Source: Phyto melanocephala (taxonomy: Eukaryota; Arthropoda; Insecta; Diptera; Rhinophoridae). Taken from it: 64,000 bases of DNA. Location of the stretch: contig OW799236.1 in NCBI GenBank assembly GCA_941918925.1, positions 121,283,062-121,347,061 on the forward strand. Reading direction: 5' to 3'. Below, piece after piece: positions 13,291 to 26,242 of the stretch. The first letter of the stretch is position 1. Each line of letters starts with the position of its first letter. Made by a program: the position numbers and the translations under genes. Below the pieces are notes generated by a model. That model worked only from the letters and a program-made list of their open reading frames with translations, was not told where the DNA came from and ran no database searches.

Positions 13291-15216
13291 AAGGGTGTCT
13301 CAGAAGAAATACAATTTTGTCATTTGAAAATTAAAACACACACTATTTTTGAGGTGCTAGTGATTTCTTTATATGATTCTAAAGAAGACATGTTCCGAAT
13401 AAGTATGATTTAAAATATCCGTCAAATAGCTCCTAGGGCTCTGATGACAGGCCATTGCTGTTTTGGAAGAATTTTCAATGGCTTTTGCACAGATATGTGG
13501 CTGTATTTCACCGATGACGCTTTGGATCGTGCATTTGACCCCAGGAATTATTTCTGGTTTATTGAAATAAGTTCAGGATTTCACAGAACTCCAATGAAAA
13601 AAATCCCACGGCTTGATCTTGGTGGCCAGTTGACATCAGATTTTTTTTTAATTTTGTTTTGCGAATAGTGACTTTGCAATGGATTGTTTCTAGAGCAGTG
13701 TGACAGATGGCAACATTACGTCCAGATCCATGTCGTCCAGTTGGCACCACAACAACTCCGTTATCATGTTCTTGTAACAAATGCCGTTTAAATTCATTGC
13801 AATTTCAGCCTCCTCTTCAACCAATCGCTCTGCCTGACCACAATTCGCGACAAATAGTTGCTCGTTGTGGATACATTTTTTTTATGGATTGCATGAGGAT
13901 TCTCTAAGCTTCAAATTCAACAATTTTGTGTATTCGCGAAGCTTTCGAGATAGAAATGTGCTTCATCTGAGAAGGCAATTTTTATACCCTTCACCTGTGG
14001 TGCACAAGGGTATATATAGCTTTGTCATTCCGTTTGTAATTTCTACAATTTCCATTTCCGACCGCATAAAGTATATATTTTCTGAAAGCTTATGAATAGA
14101 GGAGTCGATTAAGCCCTGACCGTCTGTCCGTCTGCCCGTCTGTCCGTGTGTTGGTTGAAATCAACTTTTAGAAGCAACTATATGTTCCTCAATCTCTTGG
14201 AAATATCCAGGAATGAATCGCTATTGAAATTCAGCACAATCGCCCCATAACTTTCTGAGATATGAGCAAAAAACCACGACCACCTCGTTTTTTTCACAAT
14301 TACAACAACAACATACATACATACATACATGTAAAAAACATACCAAACAAAAAAAATTACAAAAAAAAAAATATTAAAAATAAGAAAAAAGTAATAAAAA
14401 AAACTAAAAAAAAAAAATTTTAAAAAATTTTTTAAAAATTTTTCAAAAAAAATTTTTTAAAAAAATTTTAAAAAAATATAAAAAAAAATAATAAAATATA
14501 AATAATATATTAAATAAAATAAAATAAAATTTTTTTGGCTCAGCTGGGATTCGATGCCATATTTATTCTAACGTGTACGTATGCACGTATTTTATATGGG
14601 ATGAATGGTGATACAAACAATTGTTATTGCATGACTACACGTTGTGAAGGGTATATAAGATTCGGCACGGCCGAATATAGCACTGTTACTTGTTTTTTTT
14701 TAAATTTGTAATGACTTCATTTTACTTCATTACCCATTAAACGAATGCCGGAGCTTCCATATTTTGCTGATTTAAGCTACTGAGTAAGCGGAATTTTTTA
14801 AGGATGAATTTTGAGGAGGTTTTATGTCTTATGCTGCGTAGTGCTTCGTGGATTTAAAAGTTGTTGAGAACAATGGCTAATTTATGTTTTCTGGTTTTCG
14901 ACGTAACCCTCGATTTCAACAGCAACGTTTTTAAGTTGCCAACCGTTACGTTGACGCGCATTAGTCTTTCTGTCCATATCCGATCTAGGTTCTTTCAATT
15001 TTTTATCACTCGTCGAACGGTTGATACATTAGCTGCCCCTTCTGGACTGAAAATTCTTTGAAATTTGCGAACAGTCTCAGCACAGCTATCCAAATTTTTA
15101 TAATAAGATTTTACAATTATAAAGCGTACAGATTAAGTATCTGCTTAGTTGCTGAATTGCCACTTGCATTAAAAAAATACTAATTTTAAAAAGTGCATTC
15201 TTACTGAGACACCTTT
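13291..15216 (-). mobile_element. Degenerate mariner split by a DINE
   Basis: Ends AAGGGTGTCTCAG and CTGAGACACCTTTT form TIRs flanked by TA. Without the 710-bp DINE the element is about 1.2 kb, normal for mariner. On the - strand the N-terminal half (about 15090-14750) reads SCAETVRKFQRIFSPEGA and VSTVRRVIK, typical of the helix-turn-helix. The C-terminal half (about 13720-13430) reads ATCH-like and NWPPRS segments. Several stops and frame changes make it non-functional. Confidence 0.75.
13983..14692 (+). mobile_element. DINE-like element, family A, inserted in a mariner
   Basis: Head TTATACCCTTCACCTGTGG, the CCGTCTGTCCGTCTGCCCGT microsatellite near 14120-14145, and tail hairpin ATTCGGCACGGCCGAAT ending ...TTACTTG. 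It splits the mariner transposase remnant at 13291-15216, so it is the younger insertion. Confidence 0.82.
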
Positions 15217-17344
15217 TACTTATATACAATATATTGCGGCAACAAATTTTGTATACTCATTAATATGTATTTAAATATATTATGGCAACAATCTTCCCAG
15301 TATAAAAGAAAAACAAAAGATTTTATTTATGTACCGACCGTCTGAGTTTATGAATACCCTATAGCTTTAAAAGTAATTAAAAAAAAAAAGATATAGAAAG
15401 TTATAATTTATTCTGTGTTCCTATTTAAAAGTTTATCTCTTACAGGGAAGCGTGTTTTGTTTTCTAATAATTTGCTCTCACTAAAGGCAAAAACTGTTAA
15501 TATTTATGCCCGAAAAAAGGTAAGAGGGCTGTCGGTGCCCTGGAAAAAAATCATGACTATCTGAAAAATAAAATTAAAAATTTTTAAATATGGACGTTAC
15601 TTTGTGCTTTAGTTATGCTACAATGGCAATAAGTACATGGGCGTAATTAGACAATTGACACCCCTATAATTATTTGTTTAAGATTTGTAGGTGTGGCACC
15701 TGATTTTTTTTTTTACACCTTAAACCAGGCGCGGATCCAGTTATCGCATTTTGGGTTGGTTAAGTTTTTTATCAAAATACTATAATTATTTAATGGCCAC
15801 CGATACTGTTACTCATCAAAAGATAAAAATTTGATTAAAAGGCAGAAGTGGTTGTGTAAATATATTTTTTTATCCATCTTGGATCAAACGAAACTAAGAA
15901 GTTTTAAAGTTAAATAATGAGAGGCTTATAGTACACTTCTTCAATATTATTTGCTAGCGTACGAGAAAGGTAAAGTTGCTTGCTGGTCAAATATAGGGTT
16001 AATTGTAAGGCCCACAACTACTCATAATTGAAAACATTTAAAAAGCACTTGTTGTTTGTTGCTAAAAAAATAATAGCAAAACAAAACCAAGAATTAATAT
16101 ATTGTTATTGTAATAAAATAAAGCAAAATTTCTTTATAATTTTTGTTTAAACCATAAATAAATAAAATGACATCATTTCAAATCTAAAATTGACAACAAA
16201 AGCATAAATACTGAGAACTCAAAACGTAAACATTGGTTGTATCCAAGCGAACCTCTTTTTTGTTTTATCACATATTTTGTCGTTTTAGGGAGGCTATTGT
16301 GTTTTTAATATAGTGTTTGTTTATAAATAAAAATAATATGTAGATATATGCATGTACATACATACATACTATGTATGTATATTTACGACTAAATAGCAGA
16401 CATATTAAAAATGCTTGCATATGTAATATACATACTTACATGCATATACTTATGTATGCATATAATATGATTGTGTGTATATTAAATCGTTAAAATTATA
16501 ACATGAAAATAATAAACTTGTGCACATTACAGTATGATTTTTTTTTGTTGTTGTTAAAACTTATGACAACAAACTTAATAATGTTGTCACAAAATTTGGC
16601 CTCCTCTATAAATGTTGTTATTGTGATTAATTACAAAAATTACATGTGTATTTTTTACATTTTTATCTTTAACATTTTTCACATGTTACATACAAGTTTT
16701 AAAATAAATTTATTTTTTGTTGTGATTTTGTGGAAAATTTCGTGTTTTTTTAATCCTTAATTTTTTTTTTTTTTTTTTGGTTTTGCGTTTTTGAAAAAAA
16801 AAATATTTTTTATGCGTATCTCTTGCTGTTCACTTTTGAATTATTTATTTCATGAAGCATTTTTGTTTTTCGGTGCACTTTTGATTTTGTGGTTTTAGAG
16901 TTCAATGTTTTGACGAATTTCACGGTCACCTTTTAGGTTATTGCTTTTGGGTTTTTAAGCAAAGTTTCTAAGGTGTTTAAGCTAGCAAATATGTATTTAC
17001 GTGAAAGCAAATTTAAATACATATATACAAACATTATAAATGAGTAAGAAAAGAAAACTTATATCTATCTATGTTTGTCAGTTTTAAATAATTTCAGTAA
17101 ATATTGAATACAGGTAATCACATCGCAACAGCTGATAGAGAAACGTAATGTAAATTTCTTTTTGAATTCACGTTAATTTTATTTAAGGAAAATGAGATTT
17201 CTATTTCGGTATTAATTAATTAACTTAAGTGAACTTGTTCGATAACAAAACTATAAAGCATTAAACACATAGACGACAGCAGGCTACACAGCAACAGGAC
17301 TGCAACGGTAGTTGGCTGCAATCGTTGCCGCGTAGTCTGCTACT
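15217..17344. other. Non-coding spacer
   Basis: TACA/TATG simple repeats at 16340-16470. A T-rich ORF at 16503-16760 is not credible as a gene. Nothing else recognised. Confidence 0.65.
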
Positions 17345-17596
17345 CAAGGCGAATTTATATATCATGTGGTGGTAATTCTACAACAAATACAACATTAAAA
17401 AAACAACATGGTTTTTTATTGTTGCTTTCGACTGTCGATGTGTCAAAAACTACATGGTTTTTGTTTGTGTTTTTTTGCGCGGGACAGAGTAATCTATGTA
17501 ACCTTAAATAATATTTGACAACTCAACCACCATTTATGCAAATAAATAAATAGATCAACTGCGTTGTCAACACCACCTGATAATCAATTCGCCTTG
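17345..17596. mobile_element. hAT-like MITE with perfect 8-bp target duplication
   Basis: CAAGGCGAATT at the left end pairs with AATTCGCCTTG at the right, with further TATCATGTGGTG/CACCACCTGATA pairing. The flanks CTGCTACT (17337-17344 and 17597-17604) are identical. Length 252 bp, no ORF. An 8-bp duplication fits hAT or P-type transposases. Confidence 0.8.
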
Positions 17597-19551
17597 CTGC
17601 TACTTATTTATTTAGAAGACGACAGCAACAGCTGTTTATTAAATAAATGTACATTTCAGTGGTGCCACTTAAATTACTTATTTAAAAACAAAAAATTTAA
17701 AACCTTGTTATTTTTAATATAAATAATTATTTAATCGATATATAAGTTTTTTTTTCGTCTTTTTCTTGCAAATAAAGTTAGGTACATATTTTTAATCTCA
17801 TATAAATTTAATATTTTTTGTTATATTGACATCACTGAATCTGCTTATTGCCGCTTACAAAAATAGAAATTAGCCTTAATGGGCGCTACCGCAAAAATGT
17901 ATTTAACTGTGCAGTCGTGCTGCTGTGATATCTTCAAAATAATCGTCTCTATATAAACGCGTGTATTATATTTTTGACATATTGTAGTAGGCAACCTGCT
18001 GTCGTGTATGTGTTTACAGCATATCTGTCAAAATTACTTCAAGCAGTATCAATCTAACCAAAGCTTTGTTCAATGAAATTCCATTAACGATAGTATTTTG
18101 TAAATAAAAATAGATAAAATAGCTAGGTAAGAAGTAAGAAAAAAATAATCTTAATCTTATTGTTCAGCAGTATTAATGCTTATATATCTCAAACAAAATT
18201 CTATCGTTCAATATCAATGCAACGTAGACAAATGACTTAAATACAACAAGAAGCAAAAGTAAACAAATACAGCACATCATCATCTACATAAATTGTACTT
18301 CCTTCTTTCAACAATGTTTTCATTATAAATTTACTTTGAAATTATAGTTTTTATATTTTGCGCACTTAAACAAAAAAAAAATACAATTTGGAGGAACAAA
18401 GAAAAAAATAAAACGCTTTCATTACTTCATTTGGCCTCCACACATATGAATCAATTAGGTGATGTTATTATTACCTTTATAGCATACACCCCGTAAAAAC
18501 TTAGCAAATACGTAGTTTTGTTTTTCGTCTGACAGTCTTCATAGGTATTGAATATCATATCAATATCAATTTGTTCTTTTGTTTTTATTTGGCAAACAAA
18601 ATCAATAATTAGGAGGTTAACAACTCTTTGCAAGGAGGTTCTGCAATGTTTCTACTGATTTTACTTATTTTTGTATTTTTATTTGACTTATTTCAGTATA
18701 TTATAAAACTTGCCTTACAGTTGTATGTTCGGAAAGTTTTTTTTCTCTATTTGCATACAGACTTTCAGTAATTTGTGTATAGTATTGTAAAGGATATTCA
18801 CATAAGAGCGAATCATTGTTGACAACATAAAGCTGATATGCTGTTATGCAGTGTCTGAAGCTATAACAACCACAAGTTGTGCTACTGAGCATTTAGCTCC
18901 TCCAAATAATGTTTTATTAAAATGAGTGAATATACTAAAGTAAATTAACCGCTAAGATCGTGCTTTTTAAGCTCGACAATCTAAACATATCAAAAAACCA
19001 CAACATAGTACTGGTTATTGCTTAAATTCACAACGATATATACAGCTCGACAACCGAAACTCGGCCTCCTGGTAAATACAGTGTTAAGCAAAATTGTGGC
19101 ATGAACTTTTCCATGCAATGCGAAAAGTAGTTGTAAGACAAAAACAGTTCTTGAGAGCGTTTTTTCCTTTGCTCTTACTTCTAAATACTTTCTTAACAAC
19201 GTTACCATATTTTCAAAGAATTTCATACAATTTTGTAAACACACCCATATGGTTTCCAATCATATGATTTTGCAGTCTTAACACTTTTGCAATTGTGTTC
19301 TGAATTCAAAAATAATTTCTTTAGATTTTCTAATTTCCTATTATTTCTTCTATTGAAAACCCCTTTGCTTTATGCCACAGTGTGACCTAATAGACAATAT
19401 GTTATTTTGTTAAAAAAATTTTGTCTGTATTAAAATTGTTCTTTAAATTTTCGACCCTTGGAGAACATTTGCTAAATGTATACAGATTTTTAAATTGTAT
19501 TTAATTTTTTTTAAATTAAATTTTTTGAATTATTTAATATATTTAAGACAT
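17597..19551. other. Non-coding spacer
   Basis: Somewhat less repetitive. The ORFs at 18451-19259 on the - strand are short, lack splice context and carry no motif I recognise. Confidence 0.6.
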
Positions 19552-19808
19552 CGATGCCTTACTTCCTCAACCTCGTAACTTAAAAAAATACGGTTTTGAC
19601 TTTTTCATATCAAACGATTGCTTTATTTATGTTCCGTTACTGCAACAACTTATACTATTACTACTAATATACATAAATGTAATCAATTCCTTAATAATTG
19701 CATTTAAACTTTTAACCAAACATAGAAGTATAAAAAGATTAACCGTTTTTTTTTCTCTCCTGAAAAGTTTTATTTTTTAAGATACGAGATTGAGGAAGTA
19801 AGGCATCG
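19552..19808. mobile_element. MITE, 257 bp
   Basis: CGATGCCTTACTTCCTCAAC at the left pairs with TTGAGGAAGTAAGGCATCG at the right. The pairing extends about 32 bp through CTCGTAACTTAAAAAA. No clear target duplication. It lies 29 bp from the next MITE. Confidence 0.7.
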
Positions 19809-19837
19809 TCTTATCATGTACATTTTTAAAATTATAG

Positions 19838-20026
19838 CAAGCCATGTTTATTCATCAGGTATTCTTGATAGGTCAGCTGATTTTTTTTTTCTTTACTTAT
19901 TTTAAGCTGTCAAAGCCCATAAGTAAACAATTATTCTTTCTCTCTACTGTTTGTTTCTTCATATATAAAACATCTAAACATCTAATCCCTTTGAACTGCG
20001 ATTACCTGACGAGTAAATATGCCCTG
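19838..20026. mobile_element. CAAGGCAT-family MITE, diverged copy
   Basis: CAAGCCATGTTTATTCATCA and TTACCTGACGAGTAAATATG are decayed versions of the ends of the copies at 40474 and 44817. The internal CAGCTGATTTTT and CTGTCAAAG are shared. The flanks AATTATAG and AATTATAA nearly match. Confidence 0.65.
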
Positions 20027-21735
20027 TAATTATAATGAATATTTGTTAAATTCTAAAGGTATGTTCACATTAAGGAAATACTTGATAAAGTATCTATAAC
20101 AATATTTCTACCTCAGACACATCAAACTTTGAAATATTCTTTGTAAACAATTTAAATAAATTTTAATATGTGTAAACAGAAATGTTCTATATTTTTTTTT
20201 TTCTTTAACTACTGCTTTTTATTATTTTTTATTAAATATTTTTCTGTACATATTTTATTTTAAGCCCACTGTTGCTATCATCTGGTATCCAATCAACATT
20301 ATGCTTATAGCATGTATTTTATGTTAATTTGTTTTTGTTTTTATAGTTTCCCCACTGCATTTGTTATTCTATTTCATTGTTTTTTTTTATTATTTTTAGG
20401 TTTCTGACCGTTCAAGTTCATTTGTCTGTCTTCTTCACACTTTTTTTTCGAGTGTAAAAACAGAATTGTTTGCGTATCTGACTGTGCAACAAATGCGAGT
20501 GAGTACATATTTAAAAAAAATTGTGTTGGGAAAATAGAGGTCAAGGTCTTTCATATAAAATTCAACTGGTTTTTGGTAGGTTCTTTAGAGCTGACCAACA
20601 AAAAAAAAACTGAAAATTATTCATACAAACACTCATTGGTTGACAGACAGGCGGAGAGACATGATGTTTTTGTTTTGTGTTTTCGGAAAAAAAGGAATGA
20701 AGCTTAAAAAATACACTAAGAAAAACTATTAATTATGTTAAGAATATTTGTATGATGTTAAATCTGGAAATTAAAAAAAAATATTTATTGTTATTTATTA
20801 AAAAACTGGCATTTTTTTATATAAATAACTATAGTTTTTATTTTTTGCAACACCGAAAAATATTCTTCTAAGATCTACCAAATTATATATGTCTTGTAAC
20901 ATTTTGAACTGATATATGAAGGTATATACATCTGTAGTCGGTGTAAAAACTTCTCACGTTCAAACATTTGAGCCAAATAAAAAAAGTATTTCAATGTGTT
21001 TATAACTATAACTTTATAGGGCACAAAAAATCCTACCTTTAACTAAAGGCAGGTTGTAATAATGGCCCTTAGTCTTTTTTTACAGTGTACTCAAGGATTT
21101 AATATGTATGCAATTATGTCTTCTTTTTTTTACTTGTTAAATATTTTTTTTTATATATAAAACAACCTTTATTTTTAAAAAGGCAAAACTTTGCAAAAGC
21201 GCTTAACTTTTTTGTTCTTTTGTTGTTTTGTGATCAGGGTTATTAGCCCACTCGAGGCAACTTATCACATATGTATAAAATATATAAGAGAACAGGTCAG
21301 TGTAAAACCTGATTTCGATACTTCATTTTTATATATGTATGTACTATAAGTGTATGTAATTCATTAAATTAACACAAGAATATTCTCAAGGATAATAAAA
21401 AGGGAACCTTGAGACAAAAATCGTTTTACATTTAAAATATTACATAATTTCATATAAAACTTTAATTGTTATAAATTGGGGTAAATTAAAGAAAAACAAA
21501 CATGAAATAGTTTTTATTAGGAAATTAAAAATTTTTTAGACATTTTTATTCATGTTGTCTACAAATGGTCAACTTATAGAAAATTACAAATAAATTTAAT
21601 TGAAAATTTTTGAATTTTTTTTTTATTGAAAACTGTCAAACATATTAAATTTTGTTAAATTTTAAAATAAAATAAAATAAAATAAAATAACGTAAAATTC
21701 TAAAATGAGAAAATTGCACTTTATTGAACTTTTTA
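20027..21735. other. Non-coding spacer
   Basis: AT-rich, with an AAAAT pentamer run at 21662-21690. No gene seen. Confidence 0.65.
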
Positions 21736-22226
21736 AAGCCCCTATATACGTTACGGACTCATTTGTAGTATCAATTATTGCTTTTAAAAATTTTGGTATC
21801 GAAAATCAGAAATTTCGACCTCTTAGCGGTATAATTAGAGATATGAGCAAAAACCACGCATGCTTTTGTTTTTTATTGAGATTGCAGCAACAAAATAATA
21901 TTAGAAACCAATAACAAAAGAAGGCAATGTTGTAGATAGTGGTAAAAAATATGTGGGTTGGTATAGTTGGTATATTTATTAAATATATATACTTATTCAT
22001 GTGTACGAATGTAATGCAGAGCTTTTCGTTTGATTACTGTAAGTTGCACGAACATGATCACACGCAAGAAGAAGGTATGTACCTACATGAAGACATGTCA
22101 TTAATCAACAACAGCAAAGATTGAACAAATATAAATTCGTAAATTCGTATGTATGCTTATACTTGCGTACACTTTTGTAAAGGGTATATTAAGATTTGAC
22201 ACAGCCGAATATAGCGCTTTTGCTTA
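21736..22226 (+). mobile_element. Old, degenerate DINE-like element
   Basis: A recognisable middle (ATCAGAAATTTCGACCTCTT..GAGATATGAGCAAAAACCACG) and tail (AAAGGGTATATTAAGATTTGACACAGCCGAATATAGCGC) remain; the hairpin is disrupted (TTTGACACAGCCGAA). The head is not clear. The ORFs in it are not genes. Confidence 0.55.
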
Positions 22227-22517
22227 TTTTATTTTTTATTATATAATGTAAAGAAAAAATGTGTCAAACCTTTTGTATAATAAAAAATTATAAAAGTAAT
22301 TGATTAAAAAAAATTATATAAAAACAAAGTGAAAAGTTTAACATAAAGAAAATGTATGGAAACTTTTCTATGAAAGAAAATTTTTGAAAAAATTATCAAG
22401 TAAAAGAAAAATTTTAAAATAAACATCTAAAAAAAACTAAAGTTTAATTTACAAAATCAATTTTTGTATAAACTTGTGAGTTAAATATATAATATTTACA
22501 TCCAACACTAAGACATT

Positions 22518-22586
22518 CCGATCAAAGAGTGCTGATGATGAAACCGTAGCTGGTTTCGAAAATGCATTCCACTCGGCTGGTGTCGG
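22518..22586 (+). ncRNA. Hammerhead ribozyme-like motif, type I, copy 1
   Basis: The conserved core CTGATGA (22532-22538) is followed by a stem II hairpin, GAAACC/GGTTTC with loop GTAGCT (22540-22557), and then GAAA (22558-22561). Stem I is formed by GAGTG (22527-22531) with CACTC (22570-22574). It is extended by CCGA (22518-22521) with TCGG (22583-22586) across an internal loop. Stem III is the self-complementary AATGCATT (22561-22568), too short for a good monomer hairpin. The predicted cleavage site is after C22569 (motif UUC). A single T (22539) sits between the core and stem II, so the fold is not perfectly canonical. Short palindromic stem III is known from hammerheads of Penelope-like elements, which work as dimers. 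No reverse transcriptase or GIY-YIG ORF is nearby. Activity is inference. Confidence 0.6.
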
Positions 22587-25009
22587 GATTAAATAAATAA
22601 AATTATCACAAATAAAAATTGATTTCTTCATATAATGATTAGAAATTTAGTATTAAAATGAACTAGAGCCAGAATAAAAATAATAAAGTCTTTAAAACAT
22701 TTACAGTTCAACAATAAAATAGAAAAAAAAATCTTAAAAATTGAGGAACAATTTTACAATAAAAACCTTTCAATTCATTATCGAATTATTCTCAAATATT
22801 TGATTTTTCAGTAAAAAAATAAAACCTTTTTTTCGGTAAATTTCGCCTTCATTTTGTTTGTTTGTTTGTTTGTTTGTTTAAAAATTTATTTTCCAATAAA
22901 TCATTTAGAAATGACGAATTTATTGAAATTCGTATAAAATAATTAATTTATCTAAAGGACTTTAAAAAATCTAAAAAAAAAATAAAATAAATTTTTAAAT
23001 ATTTATTGTTTTTTTTTAAGCACAAATTTTTAGTATCTATTTTGTCTACTGCTATTCAACGCCTAATATGTGTATGTATGTACGTGCCTCTTAAAAACAA
23101 TTCTAAATTGTTGACACATTTTTATGGGCATTTTTAATTTATTTATTTTATTTTTTGTTTGTTCCGTATTGTCCCCAAATAATGTGAACTAATTAAATTA
23201 AATTAAATAAATGATGGTGGGTGATTGGTGGAGGTGATGGTGGTACTCTGAAATTAAAATAAAAAAATATTTTTCAAATTAAATACGTATCAGTGTTCTT
23301 TTAAATCGTATTTTTAATTTCACGTGAATAATTCATGTCTGTTCTGCTTCTGCTTCTGCTTCTGTTTTTTTTTATTTTATTCAATAAAAATTTATTTATA
23401 TATATTTATTTTTATTGCTACAGTTAACAATCGTAATTCCCATGTCTGGCGCGATAAGACCGGGTGTCCGAATTTCACAAAGTATTAATGCTTAAAAGGC
23501 ACTCAGTCTCTCACTTAGATTAGATTGTATGTATAAGTATTTATGTATGGATGTGTAGCTGTAAATGAAAAGGCGCTTACTTTTATTAGAAAAATTTGTA
23601 GATATAGAAAAATTAAAAAAGAAGTGCAATTTTTATGTAAAAAAATGTATGTTACTCCTCAGATATTTCAAAAATTGCGTTTAAACACTTAAAACAATTT
23701 AACATATGTATATGTAATGTCATATTTAACGCAATCCAAATATGGCGTCACCATAATACTGTCATTTCATTTCATTCGAAGTTATCATGAGAATTATCAT
23801 CATCAACATTATCATGAGAAGAATTTATGTTTGTAACTGTTGAGATTATGTTGTCTGATTGAGTTTACCACTGTTTGTACATGAATATTGAGAGTGATTG
23901 TAACAACAATTTAAATTAACACGTTGCCGTATTTAGAATGGGTGTGGCGCAAAAAAATCTCTACGTATTCGTTATCGGTTGTTGATTTAACATGAATTAC
24001 AAAAAAAAAACGTAGTCATGTATTTATTTCGTTATTAATTAATTACAACAACTTTGATAACAACGCAAACTTTTTCACTAAATAAATTGTGGCCTATTTA
24101 AGCGACCAGACAATGATCATGTCGAGACGTCTTAATATTAGTTTAATATATTTTGTAATAACACTGTAATAATATTACTTTTAAGTTGCCAATATATCAT
24201 TACTTGTATATAAAAGTTGGACTTAGCTTTTTTAAAAGACAATAACGATTTTGCAAAAAAATTATTACAGATTTGTAATAAATTTATATTGATAATTCCG
24301 ATGATTTTATTAGGCTCATAGTAAAACTTTTACAATATCATAGGATGGTCGATGATTCCTCTATTAAATTAATATCAAATTCAAACAGTTTAACATACTT
24401 TTATATTCTTTAAATTTTTGTTTATTAATTTTGTTGTAAGTAAAATATTTATTAAGCACTTGCTGTACCCCGCGAGCGTTGCTATGCCACCAGCTAATAT
24501 AAATTTGAAGGAAAGACATTTACACAAATATTCAATTCATTTAAGGTACAGCTAGTTAATTAATAAAATTAATTTAACTAATAATGAATATATGAGTATA
24601 CAAATATATACGCACAATAATGTCTGTTCAATGTGAGCCGGACATAAATTTCACGATTTACATAAATTCTTATGTCACCCATAAGTCGAAACGTCATTAT
24701 TCGTTCGCTGTTTTCGTTTCAATTTAAAATAGCATTTACTGACACAGTAGTATTTGCTAAATCATCACAGGAACAAATGCATAGTTTACGATTCTTTAAA
24801 GGACAAACAGACATATATTCATTTTAATTTACATATATAAATATATAAATTTTTCTAAAAGTCAGTAATTCTTAAAACTTGTTTATAAAATTAAAATTAA
24901 TTGAAAATATTTGAAATCTAAAAAAAAATTATATGGAAAACTTTTTATTGGATTTGTAGCCTTTATTTAAACCATTTGTTTAATAAAAATTTATTTAAAG
25001 TGTTGGCTA
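22587..25009. other. Non-coding spacer after hammerhead-like copy 1
   Basis: A GTTT run near 22855-22878, repeated TTATCATGAGAA near 23783-23820, and the Helitron-end-like piece at 24458. No gene seen. Confidence 0.6.
24458..24505 (-). mobile_element. Possible second Helitron 3'-end remnant
   Basis: CTTGCTGTACCCCGCGAGCG followed by TTGCTATGCC resembles the stretch at 8593-8630 (CTAGCAGACCCGATCCGTGT, TTGCTGGCCC) in the same orientation. No helicase sequence follows. Weak but specific similarity in an AT-rich background. Confidence 0.35.
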
Positions 25010-25440
25010 TTATGTTGCATTCAGTACAGGTTCCATGGGATAGTCTGTGCAAGTTACAGCAGCTCATAATAGATAGGACCGTTTTGGCCCTAGTACATTG
25101 TACTTAATACATAGAATTTTAAAGCCTCGGTTTTAATTAAGCTGGTTGGCAGGGTTCGTAATGAATTTATTTTTCATCGCAAGTCATGGTTCGGTGCAAA
25201 AATGATTTTCTGATATAGCAGCATTTTCCACATAAAAAAACGTCGTTCAAGGTCTACCGGCTTTAATTTGTATGGTGCCCAATGCTTAAAATTGCGCATG
25301 AGAAGCTCCCAATGAATTTTCAAACTCTTGTCGACAACGACAACAATCTTCATGGACTTTAGTCTCCAATTCTTTGTTTGCTTTTTTGGCTAAATAGCCT
25401 GAGCTATCTTTGTCTTCCGTACTAAAATTCTTTTGTACTA
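25010..25440 (-). mobile_element. Mariner transposase fragment
   Basis: On the - strand, broken frames read ELETKVHEDC, LGASHAQ, RRFF, SFLHRTMTCDEK and GPIYYELL. This order matches the middle of mariner transposases, around the first catalytic Asp (here CDEK in place of GDEKW). No TIRs were found, and stops occur between the blocks. A dead fragment. Confidence 0.65.
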
Positions 25441-26242
25441 ATTCTGTATTAAAGAATTAATTAAAAAAACTAATGTTTGACATTATGTATGAAATGTGAC
25501 ATGGTTTAAATATTTATGTCTGATTTCCAACGACTCTCGTCTGAGTTTTGCCAAATTTGAAAGAAAACCTGAGATATGTCTACATTGACGTCTTCGGCCT
25601 ATTGAAACTTGTTGACATATATCCCTCTAGAAAATGTTTAGTGACGTCAAATCGCAAGGTGTATTGGTTTAAAACCTGCAGGACCTGTCATTATATAAAT
25701 TTAAAAAAATTCTAAAAATGTTTTTTAACTGCATACATTTTTATAATTTTTAAACAATTAAATTCACCAATAAAAAAAAGTAGTTTTATTTATTTAGTTT
25801 ATCTATGCACTACTTTAATCTACTATTTATTGAAGTCAAGTGCCTAATAAAATTTTTTAAATAAAAAAAAATATATATAAAAAACACTCAGCCAGACTAG
25901 AAACAAAATATTTAGCTGGTGATTTAATATATAATCAGTTAAAACTGGATTTATGAAATTCTGATTGCCAGGAATTGGTTTGAAAAAAATATTGACGCAA
26001 AATTAGTCATTAATATATAAAATTAATATTTTTAAACATTTCGTCAAATAATTTAAAAATCAAATAAACAACTTAATTATCATCTAGCTCAGAGAGCATC
26101 AATAATATAAACCAGCAGACAGCTGCGCAGCAGCAGTCAAATAAGGACTTAAACTCGCAGTAGAAAAAAAAAACAAATAAGCTATAAAGTAGCATACATT
26201 TTTATTTCGTCGTTTAATATGTGGATTAAAAAATATCTTATA
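25441..26242. other. Non-coding spacer
   Basis: Nothing recognised. Confidence 0.6.

Noticed and set aside
22449..22631. 60-codon ORF on the - strand over the hammerhead-like motif
   Set aside because: Not preserved in the second copy; the RNA fold explains conservation better.
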